Assembly: GCA_037355855.1 (NCBI GenBank)
Contig: CM074768.1
Location: forward strand, 1,054,001 to 1,118,000
Direction of reading: 5' to 3'
DNA: 64,000 bases
Source of the DNA: Pseudo-nitzschia pungens
Lineage: Eukaryota > Bacillariophyta > Bacillariophyceae > Bacillariales > Bacillariaceae
The stretch's first letter is position 1, and every line of letters starts with the position of its first letter. Shown piece after piece: positions 49,734 to 59,510 of the stretch. The translations under genes were made by a program, and so were the position numbers. Below the pieces are notes generated by a model, which was given only the letters and a program-made list of their open reading frames with translations, ran no database searches and had not been told where the DNA came from.

Positions 49734-51949
49734 CTTTATTTGATTTCTAATGGATGAAGACGAGAAAACGTGTTGCAACGAGGGATAAAGGTGCGACAGG
49801 TTAGTAACTCGCAAAATTTCAACTTTTTATTGTACGTATGACCCGAAAAAATGCTGTGTATTGCATCAAACAATTATTGTGATTTCGCTGTTTTCGACCT
49901 CGGGTCTCGCCTTCCTCTTGTCTCGATTCTCCGACATGATTCATGAGTCCTCTCATAATGTAATTTCAATCCTTTTATACGGTTAAGTAATCGGCCCGGT
50001 GGAGGTGCGATGACGCAGAGACTGCAAACACACGATAGTTCTACGGCACTACATTCACTTTTTGTCGTCGATTCTTTCTCGAACAATCATTCGACGACTC
50101 CGACAACTATCGACATTGGCCGCATTTCCATCTTTCTCTCTTAAGCACACCATCAAAATTCGTTCTCGAGGTGCGTAGACCCGAGGAAGGCGAGATTTCT
50201 TCCTCCGTTTTTGAAATTCAATACCCCGTTTCATTGCATCATATATCCACCTACATACCAACTGGTTCTTCTTCCTATCTCTTCCACTGCTGTCGATCAG
50301 AGTAGCTAAGAAATTTATTTTATCAATTACCAGTGCACAATCGATGGTTGATTCCAACCTGATCCACGATGGTGCTCCTGGATTGTAATAGCCGAAACCA
50401 GCATGAATACAACTATCTTTGCGTATGATTTTGATGTCACTCTATGCGAAACAGCTCCTTTCGTCGAAGTACAAGTCCTGACCCTTTGCACATTCTCACT
50501 CTCATGGCTCGTCCCGCGCCGCTAAGAAATTCCATTTTACTTAAGTGGCAATATTTCAACTTCCAATGTCATATACCTATCCGTACATATTGTGTATGTT
50601 CATATCGTGCGTTCCATGCGTTTCAGAAATTTTCAGCTCTCACGATGTTTCGTCTAATAAAACGAGAACCGAGAGAATTTGGAGGCGTTGAATTAAGGTC
50701 AGATAGGAACTCAACCTCAATTTGTTACAGGATTGTTAACCGCAAAATACCGTCTCCGTCGGTTGATTATTGTAAGTGCAAACACACAAAACGGTCATTG
50801 CCATGTGCCCTTTTCTGCGAATTCTAAGAACGTATCGGCCATGTTTCCTTCGATTCCCACGGGGTGCGCCGGAAAAGTATCATCATGCGCAAGAATCAAA
50901 ATGCGTGACCAATCACTATCGCGTGAATTGTGTTCGGATTGAATGCACGACTGGATCCTAGGCTTTCGAGGGAAGAGTGACTGAGACAAAACACGATTTT
51001 TCAGGCAACAATTTTTCACTCAGAATGTTTGCATTATTTTTTTGTTCGAATGAATCGAACATTGTTAATTTCGTCGTGCTTTGTAATGGAAAATTTTCCA
51101 TTACAAAGCACGACGAAATGCACCAATGATTTGTGATTTCGGGACAGATCATCAACAACGATGATATTTCTGTATGGGAAATAATACTATTATTGATACT
51201 CGGAGGTTTCAATACTATATCATTGATACTCGGATCAAACTGGACTACTCGCCAACAGCATCGTTACTCGATTGAACGTGCATGATTTTTTAAATGATTT
51301 CCACCGAGCAACAACCCCGTGCCAAACTGGAGGAATCCACCAGGCAATAGCAACAAACGAGATGTTCCAGCAGCATCGACTCTGTGACTTGGTGGAGAAT
51401 CCCCCTAGCACATCGATGAGCATACTGCATCCATTAGCGAAATGCGATATCACGAGAAGGCGTGGAATGGATGCGTTTAAGAAGGGATAACGAATATCAG
51501 CATCTTCATCGCGACTAGCAAGAGGGATTTTTCAGGTTTCGGATGAGCTCGTTGTTATTGTAGCAAGTGCCAATCGCACATTTCACTCTTCTTCTTGGAA
51601 AGACTCTCTAGAGCGAATACATCATGGTGGACTAGGCTCAAAGCAACTGTTTCCATGGTTTTGTGTTCCCTTTCAACTTTGCCGAGAGATTACCATGCTA
51701 GGTTTGTGGCCTGCTGCCGTACGATTTTCGCGAAGGGATCGAGAACGGATGGATACCGGTAGTTACCTACAGGGAACAAGATAGATGAATATCTACGAAT
51801 TCACCCTGATCTTTATCGGGCATGCCGCATTGAAGACACGATAATTCCCGCCATATCAAAGGATATGTTGCATTCTTGAAAAGTTCTTCGTCTTTCCTTT
51901 TCTTTATTGCGAAAATATATTGATCTAGATCGGATTAAGAACGCTTGAT
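49734..51949. other. intergenic; 52-bp palindrome; no supported gene
   Basis: ORFs of 60-127 codons occur in all frames, none with a recognisable domain. Besides the palindrome at 51068-51119, ATTGATACTCGG is repeated at about 51193 and 51223. Confidence 0.5.
51068..51119. repeat. 52-bp perfect palindrome without spacer
   Basis: Left arm 51068-51093 begins ATTTCGTCGTGCTTTGTAAT and is exactly complementary to 51094-51119. The centre is AAAA|TTTT. No unpaired loop. Confidence 0.97.
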
Positions 51950-52657
51950 CTAATAGCCAAGAGCTGACTTAGTCGCAACCATTGCCAGCGCCTTGAACTG
52001 ATCGCCGTTCAGATAATTCGCAACACCTTCATTGGATTCGACACGTTCGATCCAAGCTCTCAAAGCCGGTCCGCAAGGGTTTTCGACACCCTCGATACCG
52101 TCGATGAGCCGGGTCCCAAAAAAGACAATGGCATCATAAAGAGTAATGTCGGCAACGCTCAATTTGCTCGAGCCGCCAAAGAAGTCTCCTCCGAGGGCCA
52201 CTAGTTGCCGCTCGAGATTGTCAATATGCTTGGGAAAGACAACTTTGGCAAACTTCTCGCCAGATCCCTTGGGAGCGCCAAAGATCTCGAATGCTCTATA
52301 GGAGGCAGAGCGCAAATCGTCGGCATCGGCAATCAACTTGTCCTGCAGATAGGCTGCCTGATCGTCGTCGTCGAGCGTTAGCATCAATCCACCTAAGCGT
52401 GCAGCCTTGCGCAAAACGGCCGACGATTGAAGGTACACTTTTTCGTCATCGGTGCCCTCGTCCAACGTCAAAATAGGAACACAAAAGGTTGTGTTGTTGT
52501 TGGTCAGTTTACTCCATTTTGCCCTGTCTTCGTCCGTGGGAGGCCAAGTACCGAATTCGTCTTCGAATGAAACACCTCCCGCCGCCAGGGTTAGCCGAAT
52601 CTGATTGCCGCGACCGGCGGCACAGAAATAGTGAAGTTTAACAGAAGGTTGAGACAT
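51950..52657 (-). CDS. glutathione S-transferase (sigma/PGDS-like)
   Basis: 235 residues from MSQPSVKLHYFCAAGRGNQI at 52657; an in-frame Met 33 bases upstream adds nothing conserved. The N-terminal thioredoxin-fold domain has KLHYFCAAGRGNQIRLTLAA (the catalytic Tyr position of sigma-class GSTs, YF..RG), CVPILTLDEG (cis-Pro) and YLQSSAVLRKAARLGGL (the Q-S-x-A glutathione-binding motif). The all-helical C-terminal domain contains LSVADITLYDAI, the N-capping box typical of GSTs. It conjugates glutathione to electrophiles or acts as a glutathione-dependent isomerase in the cytosol. Confidence 0.92.
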   Translation of the reverse strand: MSQPSVKLHYFCAAGRGNQIRLTLAAGGVSFEDEFGTWPPTDEDRAKWSKLTNNNTTFCVPILTLDEGTDDEKVYLQSSAVLRKAARLGGLMLTLDDDDQAAYLQDKLIADADDLRSASYRAFEIFGAPKGSGEKFAKVVFPKHIDNLERQLVALGGDFFGGSSKLSVADITLYDAIVFFGTRLIDGIEGVENPCGPALRAWIERVESNEGVANYLNGDQFKALAMVATKSALGY

Positions 52658-52782
52658 GATGGAAAAGGTACGTACTTGTAGAGTGATCACTGTTGTGGTC
52701 TTGTCTCAAAAAAAGAAGTCTTCTTCGTTTTCAACTGCGAAGAAAAGTGCTTCGTACTGTAATTCGTACCGGTAATACGAAG

Positions 52783-52855
52783 TTCCTATCAGCTGTCCCC
52801 CTGTTCTACATCCTCAAATAATACTAGTAGTAATTTCTACGAAAACCAGGGGACA
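52783..52855. repeat. MITE family ATTCCTATCAGCTGTCC, copy 3
   Basis: TTCCTATCAGCTGTCC at 52783-52798. The right side, TAATTTCTACGAAAACCAGG and on to GGACA at 52855, is the inverse of the left-half block GGTTTC.GTAGAAATTA seen in the other copies, so this copy is a foldback of about 73 bp. Confidence 0.65.
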
Positions 52856-52919
52856 TTATGTAGTCATTGCCCGGAGGAGTCAAACAGCAATCCGATTAGT
52901 TCCCTCACGGCCCAGTCAG

Positions 52920-53496
52920 CAGGGGTCATAATAAGGGGGGGGTAAGATCTTATGACACTAAAGTCATCTATTACTGATACAAAGTTGTAGGCCATATTTA
53001 GGCTTTTTGGGGGTCAGATATCCTTTCTAGATATGAAACATATGATTAATTTACGGCCTTTTTGGGTGCATGACTGGCAAATTTTGGTGCATGACTGGCG
53101 AAGCCGGGTGCATGACTGGGGAAGTCGGGTGCATGACTGACAATTTGTACATGGTACCAAGCCCCTATGAAGAAAAAAATGGCCTATAACTCTGTAGCAG
53201 TAATAGATGACTTTAGACTCATTCAAAACCTCATTATTATTGTATATTCTTGTTTAAAACAGTTCAAACTATTGCAGGTATTTGAAATAAAGATTAGGAT
53301 TCATTTTTGATTGAGTTATCACTATCTGAAGTTAAGGTATTTTAACTAGTGTTTGTTAGTAAAAAACAAATTTTAAACAAATCTGGGGGGCAGGTTTTGT
53401 TAGTTGTGCCACGCATAGGTAATTTTTTTTCCAGATTCAAACAAAGTTTTTGTACTGGATCCCGCATCGTGTCACACCCCCATATTATGACCCCTG
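52920..53496. mobile_element. non-autonomous hAT-like transposon, 577 bp, copy 1
   Basis: Ends CAGGGGTCATAATA ... TATTATGACCCCTG, flanked by an exact 8-bp duplication CCAGTCAG (52912-52919 and 53497-53504). An 8-bp duplication and CAGGG...CCCTG ends are hallmarks of the hAT superfamily. It encodes no transposase. Inside are five GTGCATGACTG units (53067-53140) and a long internal inverted repeat (CTAAAGTCATCTATTACTG near 52960 against CAGTAATAGATGACTTTAG near 53202). Confidence 0.93.
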
Positions 53497-53583
53497 CCAG
53501 TCAGATATCGAGTACAAAGTATCTTTCGGTTATGACAATGGACACATGTCAACCATTGTGTAAGAACCTTACGTCAACAATGG

Positions 53584-53964
53584 CAGGGGTCATAATAAAG
53601 AGGGGTATGCCACTACGTCTGTCCGTCATCCGTTTTTGTCACATAAGTACTATACTTCCTCCATTCTGAAATATTTGAACTATGACCGATATGTGTGTGT
53701 TCCTAATAACTGAACCTCTAAGTAGAAATACGGAGAATCAATACCAGGAAAATGTACGCATGATGCGCATTTGGGTCATAATTAGGACTCTGTGTATTAC
53801 CGTGATAAAAAAGCACACAACACTTTTACTAGTGATATGCAGTAAATTATGAGAAGAAAAAAATTGACTGAGGGAATTTTTTTTATTTGGACCACACATG
53901 GAATATACTACTAAATTGCCAATTTTTAGCAATTGTGGCACACCCCTTCTTATGATGACCCCTG
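53584..53964. mobile_element. non-autonomous hAT-like transposon, 381 bp, copy 2
   Basis: Ends CAGGGGTCATAATA ... TGATGACCCCTG, with exact 8-bp target duplication AACAATGG (53576-53583 and 53965-53972). Same termini as the neighbouring element, different interior, so a second subfamily mobilised by the same transposase type. Confidence 0.92.
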
Positions 53965-54208
53965 AACAATGGTGCCTGGACCAACAGCACCAGTACCAAA
54001 CTGTCTGACACAGAATGAATGTAGAATCAGCGGAAATACCATGTACGCACAAGTCTTACACAGTTATTCGCTATTGTACTTGAATGAACATGCAAGTAAT
54101 TTAACGGTGCAGTCGTTCAGTACAGTAGTAACTACTAACATTATTGACCGATTCCCGGAATTACATAGTACGTTTTTAGGTGTTCATATCTTATGTAAAG
54201 TACCATTT

Positions 54209-54501
54209 AAGCGTGGGTCTACAGAAACTTACACATCTGGGTTATTTTGGACGCAGAATATCGATTATGTCCGTTTTCTGTCTTTGCGACCAACGGATAG
54301 AGTACCATTTAAGCTGCACCCCCATGTGTTTTTTTTTATATAACTCCAGATAGTTAAAAAGTTATGGGATTTAGAAGTTGAGCACAACGTGGTGTAAACG
54401 ATCGTCTCTCAAACTTCTTTTGCCTTTTTCTCGAAAACTACTTTTGCGCGCACCCATTTTCAACATCCGGGTTCGGTGTAAGTTTCTGTAGACCCACGCT
54501 T
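54209..54501. mobile_element. 293-bp MITE with 26-bp perfect terminal inverted repeats
   Basis: 54209-54234 (starts AAGCGTGGGTCTACAGAA) is exactly the reverse complement of 54476-54501. ATTT on both sides may be a 4-bp target duplication. No coding capacity. Superfamily not assigned. Confidence 0.85.
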
Positions 54502-54827
54502 ATTTTGTAATAACCAGACTCGTATATCTGATGCAGTATATCTGATGCAAACGTACATATAACCTTGTAGTGCTGACACATGTTACTATTTTTGTTGATC
54601 TTTTTTGTCAATCAAATTTTCAATTGTGCCATGTAGTACTTTGATCTGGTACAAACTGTCCCCTGTTGTTGTTGCTGTTGCTCTTTCTGTTTAAACAAGA
54701 TTTTTTTATTAATTTCACCATTCTTCACCACTCCTCCACCCCACCATGACAATCGTCATCCAACAAGTCAATGCTCACTGCTAGCCACTCGTTTCCTTGA
54801 CAAAAAAATAAGGCTACCACCATCGAT

Positions 54828-55919
54828 TTGAAGAACTCTGACTCAGGTTTTGCAAAGAAAATGGAAACAACAGACGTTGAAAGCAGCGCGGCATCCTCAG
54901 TTTCTTCGGGATATCACAAAATACCATCGATTATAACAATCATCATGCCCCGCGTTGGAGGAAGGAGGGTTGGTTCATCCAACTACATGGATGCCAAAGT
55001 CAGAAACCTGTACAGTGTGTTGAGGGAAGTGTTACCTATTGGACCAGATGAGTGGCAAGAAGCTTTGGACAAACACTCAGAAAACTATCCCGGAAGAGAT
55101 CTGGATTCCATCCGTAGGAAGTATGCTACTAGCCACAGAAAAGCAGTCCCTGCCAGAGATCCCACCTGTCCCTGGCATGTAAGGGAGGCCAAGGCTATCA
55201 AGTACTTGATTGGTCAGAAGGCTGAACTTGGAGATGGGGAAGAAATCTTTGACATTGAAGGAGGAACCTTTACGAGCCCTCCTCCTGCTGCCGCTGACGC
55301 TCCACCACTTGGTCAACCTCCCCAGCTAACCCAGCTAACGCAGACTGCTCCTGAGGATGAACCTCCACTGTTGACGCCCACCCCTACTACTTCAAGATCC
55401 AGCAGCAGAGGGTTGGGTTCAAGCGCCTGTACACTTGCTTCTTATGTTGGTCCTTCCAACTCTCCTCCTTCTTCTGTTGCTGCTGTTTGGGCCCCAAAGA
55501 AAAGGATTTACAACAAGAAAGACAACAACAAGGATTGTTTCTTCACTGCTACGAAGGAATCTGCAGACGCACAAAGAGAAGCAATGAACCAGGTGTCTGA
55601 AGAAGCGAAAGAAGATAGGAAGATGTTGATGAACGCGCTTCAAGCCTCTATCAATGGTGCTGTTCAGGCGATGGTTCAAGGAGGAGCCAGCAGCAGCAAG
55701 AAGAGCAAGAAGAGAAAACGCCGTCAGCATGATGACAGTAGCAGTACGGTAGTGATAGTGAATTCTAAAATAGTAACTAGCAATCGACTTTATTCAATTG
55801 ACTTTAATTTTTTTATTATTATTTTTGCACCTCTATCGGATGATTTGTCTGTCAGGAGAAAGAGTGTGCTTTTTGTTGTTGCTGTTAAGGGTTTTTTGGA
55901 TAGAATTTTTCAATTTTAA
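54828..55919 (+). CDS. SANT/Myb-like protein of Harbinger element, copy 2, C-terminally extended
   Basis: 363 residues. SANT-like segment SNYMDAKVRNLYSVLREVLPIG, PDEWQEALDKHSENYPGRDLDSIRRKY, then PARDPTCPWHVREAKAIKYLI, closely matching copy 1. After the basic stretch KKSKKRKRRQHDDSSS the frame runs about 50 residues further than in copy 1 into what is 3' noncoding sequence there (SIDFNFFIIIFAPLSDD...). The original stop has therefore been lost and the hydrophobic tail is not a functional part. Expected role as for copy 1: DNA-binding partner of the transposase. Confidence 0.8.
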   Translation: MKNSDSGFAKKMETTDVESSAASSVSSGYHKIPSIITIIMPRVGGRRVGSSNYMDAKVRNLYSVLREVLPIGPDEWQEALDKHSENYPGRDLDSIRRKYATSHRKAVPARDPTCPWHVREAKAIKYLIGQKAELGDGEEIFDIEGGTFTSPPPAAADAPPLGQPPQLTQLTQTAPEDEPPLLTPTPTTSRSSSRGLGSSACTLASYVGPSNSPPSSVAAVWAPKKRIYNKKDNNKDCFFTATKESADAQREAMNQVSEEAKEDRKMLMNALQASINGAVQAMVQGGASSSKKSKKRKRRQHDDSSSTVVIVNSKIVTSNRLYSIDFNFFIIIFAPLSDDLSVRRKSVLFVVAVKGFLDRIFQF

Positions 55920-56039
55920 TTTAAGAAGTATTGTTATTAGCAATCAACCGAACACGCCGTCGACCATAGCAGTCAGAACGAGAACATAAGAGAAGAACCT
56001 TTTCGTCTCACTCATGAAAGTGTTCAAGATGGTATTAAT

Positions 56040-57118
56040 TTACACTTTGTTGGTTTGGAAGTTGTATAGGAGAACCATTAGGTTCAGGATGATCTTCCTC
56101 TCTCCATTTTCTTCTAGAAGCATGTTGTCCTTCAATCGGGGGAAGCCACCTTGGATCTGTCTCATGCCCCAATCAGAGAGCTGATGGCAACTCATCGCAG
56201 CGTTGTTGAGTACAATTCCTTCTGCAGTATGGGGATCTGACTGACTGCTTTTGATCAAAAAGTCTTTAGAAGATAAGTTAAAGGCAGAGTCCACAACAAC
56301 CTTTGCTTTGTAGAGGTCATACATCTCCTGCATCTTATCATACATCCCATAGTCTGCCTGGGTGCTGTCGTGCCAACAACCTGGAGCATTCAAGGTGCAA
56401 GCCCAAATCCTACCATCAGGAGAAAAACAAAGACACAGTTGACGTACGTTCCAGCAGTCCATCCATTGTAGAACTTGTTCTGTACTGTCCAGATTCCAGA
56501 TTTCTGAATTGGGAGTTTAATCCCATCACAGGCAGCCCAAACTCTGTGGCGACCCAAGACAGGGTACTTGGCAGCAAGAGCATCAATATACTCTTGAGTT
56601 TTTTCTTCTGAAGGCAATTTTACAACAGCAACAGGATTAGTTTGCAAGGCACAGAGGAGGATCTTACAAGAGAACTTGAGCCATTTGTACATCGGAGTTG
56701 CAGTTAGCCCGAAGGCCATACTCAATCCCCTTGCCACCAATCCACGCGTTCGAAACCAAAACAAGACAAATCCAAAACACCCAGTAGAATTGATCTCTCT
56801 CTTCCTGCCTCCCTTGTTGTCTTTATACTTTCCAGTTATTCCTGTTCTGTTGTCATAGGTATACATCTCGTAGAAGGGCTCAAAGATAGACAACAGCTCT
56901 CTCAATACTTGGTGATTCATTCCACAGTAATTTAGAAGAGCTTGCTCATCTCCGGATCGAAACATAAACATGAAAGGACAACAAGCATATCTCCTAAGCG
57001 CAATTCGGGGGGTACGACAGTCCCTGTTCCTTCGATCCTCTTCAGATAGCCTTGGTCGATTGTAATCCACAGCTATATGCTTGTCGTAGTAGTAGAAGTA
57101 CAGTATTTCAAGGGACAT
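56040..57118 (-). pseudogene. Harbinger-type DDE transposase, copy 2, one frameshift
   Basis: The N-terminal two-thirds lie in 57118-56390 (MSLEILYFYYYDKHIAVDYN ... Asp in VWAACDGIKLPI). The rest lies in 56462-56040 (Asp in NAPGCWHDSTQADYG). Alignment with copy 1 shows one base lost in the TTTTTGCTCC/TTTTTCTCC run at about 56425. The third acidic residue is Asp (LSDWGMRQIQ) where copy 1 has Glu, a second likely inactivating change. Between the two copies each lesion is private. Confidence 0.85.
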
Positions 57119-57330
57119 GTTGTTATTTTCGTAATCGATAGAGGCACGGGTTGGCAGTTAATGGACAATTTTTTGTTTCTTTCGACAAGATTCCAAATTC
57201 CAAAATAGGTCTCATCCATAGAGACAGATCTAGTTCTTCTGTTGGGTGCACAATTTTTATATGTGTTCTAGAATTCCGGGGATGCTAATATGTAGTACTC
57301 CGATATGTAATTCCGGGAATCGTTCATTAC

Positions 57331-57830
57331 AGCAACCTGAAACAGTTCAGTGTGAGGAAGTACGCAGTGAGATCTTAATTCATAGGAAGTGTACTAGTAC
57401 CGTACAGTATTTTTGATTTTTGTTCTTTTCTCTCTTCAAAAAAAAAACTGGTAGTCCTAAGATTACTTGTACCCGTGAAAAATTATAATGGATCACGTTT
57501 ACCATAATGGATCACGTCGAGTGACAGCATCTTTGCTTTTTGCAATATCTCCTTGCATACACCACCTCTGGAGCGGTCGGAAATAGAAAAACGTGCGCAC
57601 CGCGCGACAGGTTAAGTTTTTTCAAAAAAATGATACATATGAACTTACCGTACATACTACATATATCAACGTGTGATTTACGTATTTTAATACGTAGAAC
57701 GAGATAAGTAAGCCTTAACGAGATAAGTAACGTTCATGAAAAAATCTCCACGATTCAAATTCAAAAAGGGGAACCGGGAAACTAAAAATTGGGGTTTTTT
57801 ACATAACATACGTAATTTATTAAAATTACG
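57331..57830. other. intergenic with dispersed repeat copy
   Basis: No gene. Contains the repeat at 57471-57573 and an AACGAGATAAGTAA word repeated near 57698 and 57718. Confidence 0.4.
57471..57573 (+). repeat. dispersed ~100-bp repeat, copy 2
   Basis: Direct counterpart, in opposite orientation, of 11827-11931, including the doubled ATGGATCACG boxes. Confidence 0.6.
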
Positions 57831-57975
57831 TACGTAATTAATTAATTACGTACGTAATTAATTAATTACGTACGTAATTATTATTACGTACGATTGGATT
57901 TAATTACGTACGATTGGATTTAATTACGTACGATTGCAGTTAATTACGTACGATTGCAGTTAATTACGCACGATT
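57820..57975. repeat. tandem TAATTACGTACG repeats
   Basis: First self-complementary units (ATTACGTACGTAAT with AATTAATT spacers), then four or more 21-bp units TTAATTACGTACGATTGGAT / ...GATTGCAG, the last one mutated (ACGCACG). Confidence 0.9.
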
Positions 57976-58005
57976 TCACAATAAAGCTCTTAAGTGGCTT
58001 ATATC

Positions 58006-58304
58006 ATAATTAAATAAGCCAACTAATATAAGATTAAAAATGTACTCAAGCCTATCAATGTAACGCTTAGGCTTTTACCTAAGACGTAAAAGGTATACGC
58101 GCCATTCAAACTGCCGCTGATAGCCACTTATTCGTACGTACTAATAATTAAATAAGTCAACTTGTAACATAATAAAAAATTACTCCAGCCTATCAATGTA
58201 GCGCTTTGGCTATTTTTTCAGCCCTAGATACTATACGTATAAGGTATACGCGCCATTCAAAGTGCCGCTGATAGCCACTTATCATTCGGTACGTACAGTA
58301 CTAA
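58006..58304. repeat. ~150-bp tandem duplication, diverged
   Basis: ATAATTAAATAAG...CAGCCTATCAATGTA...GGTATACGCGCCATTCAAA...GATAGCCACTTAT occurs at 58006-58140 and again at 58143-58290. Confidence 0.75.
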
Positions 58305-58333
58305 TATCCCAACTGGTTTACGTGCGGGCTGTC

Positions 58334-58442
58334 GGCGCCACTTTAAATGGCGCCTTTACTGGTAAGGTATTACTAAGATCCCAACTGGTTTACGGTTCAG
58401 GGGCTGTGGGCGCCACTTTAAATGGCGCCTTTACTGGTAAGG
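58334..58442. repeat. duplicated GGCGCC hairpin module
   Basis: GGCGCCACTTTAAATGGCGC followed by CTTTACTGGTAAGGT appears twice, about 78 bp apart, each after ATCCCAACTGGTTTACG. GGCGCCA...TGGCGCC can fold on itself. Inverted relatives occur at 59364-59395 and 59490-59512. Confidence 0.8.
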
Positions 58443-58495
58443 TTAAATAAAGGTAAGATTTAGGGTTTAGGGTACTTTACTTCGCTGAGTGAATG

Positions 58496-59365
58496 AGCCA
58501 ATCAAAAAATTCAATTTTCCAGTACAAATTGTACAGGGATATCTGTAGAAAAAAAAAATAATACAGGGGGGACAGCAAGCAACAACGTCGATAATACAGG
58601 GGGGGGGACAGCAAACAGCAAGCAGCAAGCAGCAACGCGTCGATAATACAGGGGGGGGACAGCAAACAGCAAGCAGCAAGCAGCAAGGGGTCGATAATAC
58701 AGGGGGGGGAACAGCAAGCAACAGCAACGCGTCGATAAAGGGGGGGACAGCAAGCAGCAGCAAGCAGCAACGCGTCGATAATACAGGGGGGGACAGCAAG
58801 CAGCGACGAGCAGCAACGCGTCGATAATACAGGGACAGCAAGCAGCAAGCAGCAACGCGTCGATAATACAGGGGGGGGACAGCAAGCAGGAACAAACGCG
58901 TCGATAATACAGGGGGGGGACAGCGAGCAGCAACCACGCGTCGATAATACAGAGGGGGGACAGCAAGCAGCAGCAACGCGTCGATAATACAGGGGGGGGG
59001 GGACAGCAAGCAGCAGCAGCAACGCGTCGATAATACAGGGGACAGCAGCAACAACGCGTCGATAATACAGGGGACAGCAGCAACGCGTCGCAAACCGTTG
59101 ATAATACAGGGGACAGCAGCAGGAATGCGTCGTTTTTTTTTTTGGAGGAGGTCTTTTTTAAGTGGCGCTAAAAGCAGCAAGAGCCAATCAAAAAATTCAA
59201 TTTTCCAGTACAAATTGTACAGGGATTTATGTAGAAAAAAAATTAATACAGGGGGGACAGCAAGCAGCAGCAACGCGGCAACGTCGATAATACAGGGGGG
59301 ACAGCAAGCAGCAAGTAGCAGCACCGCGTCGATAATACAGGGGGGGACAGCAAGCAGCAGCATTA
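58496..59365. repeat. minisatellite array (AACGCGTCGATAATACAGGGG... units)
   Basis: Roughly 16 units of 25-50 bp built from GCGTCGATAATACAGGGG, ACAGCAAGCAGCA and variable G runs, at 58558-59110 and 59245-59365. Each block is preceded by the same unique leader, AGCCAATCAAAAAATTCAAT and on to GTACAGGGAT (58496 and 59182), which shows a larger duplication. Leu/Cys/Pro-rich minus-strand ORFs here are artefacts of the repeat. Confidence 0.92.
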
Positions 59366-59510
59366 CCAGTAAAGGCGCCATCTAAAGTGGCGCTGACAGC
59401 CACTTATTCGTGTGTACCTCACGTACATACGGTACTTCTAGCGCCACTGAAACGGGCGTTTGATAGCCCCTACTTCAACTTGGGTAACCAGGCGTCATTT
59501 AAAGTGGCGC

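Larger units (their letters stand above)
54570..57330. mobile_element. PIF/Harbinger-like element, copy 2 (approximate limits)
   Basis: Same organisation as 40225-43005: SANT/Myb-like gene on plus, broken transposase on minus, convergent, with conserved noncoding ends (AACTGTCCCCTGTTGTTG on the left, CAAATTCCAAAATAGG on the right). Exact ends not readable. Confidence 0.65.

Noticed and set aside
49874..51490. Several 60-127-codon ORFs between the zinc-motif protein and the GST
   Set aside because: Random-looking composition, no domain, overlapping on both strands.
58459..58472. Telomere-like TTTAGGGTTTAGGG
   Set aside because: Only two units, internal, with no further telomeric sequence; chance or an old trace.
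58467..59381. Leu/Cys/Pro-rich minus-strand ORFs of up to 304 codons
   Set aside because: Translation of a GGGG/CAGCAG minisatellite in all three frames, with no start context or conserved domain.
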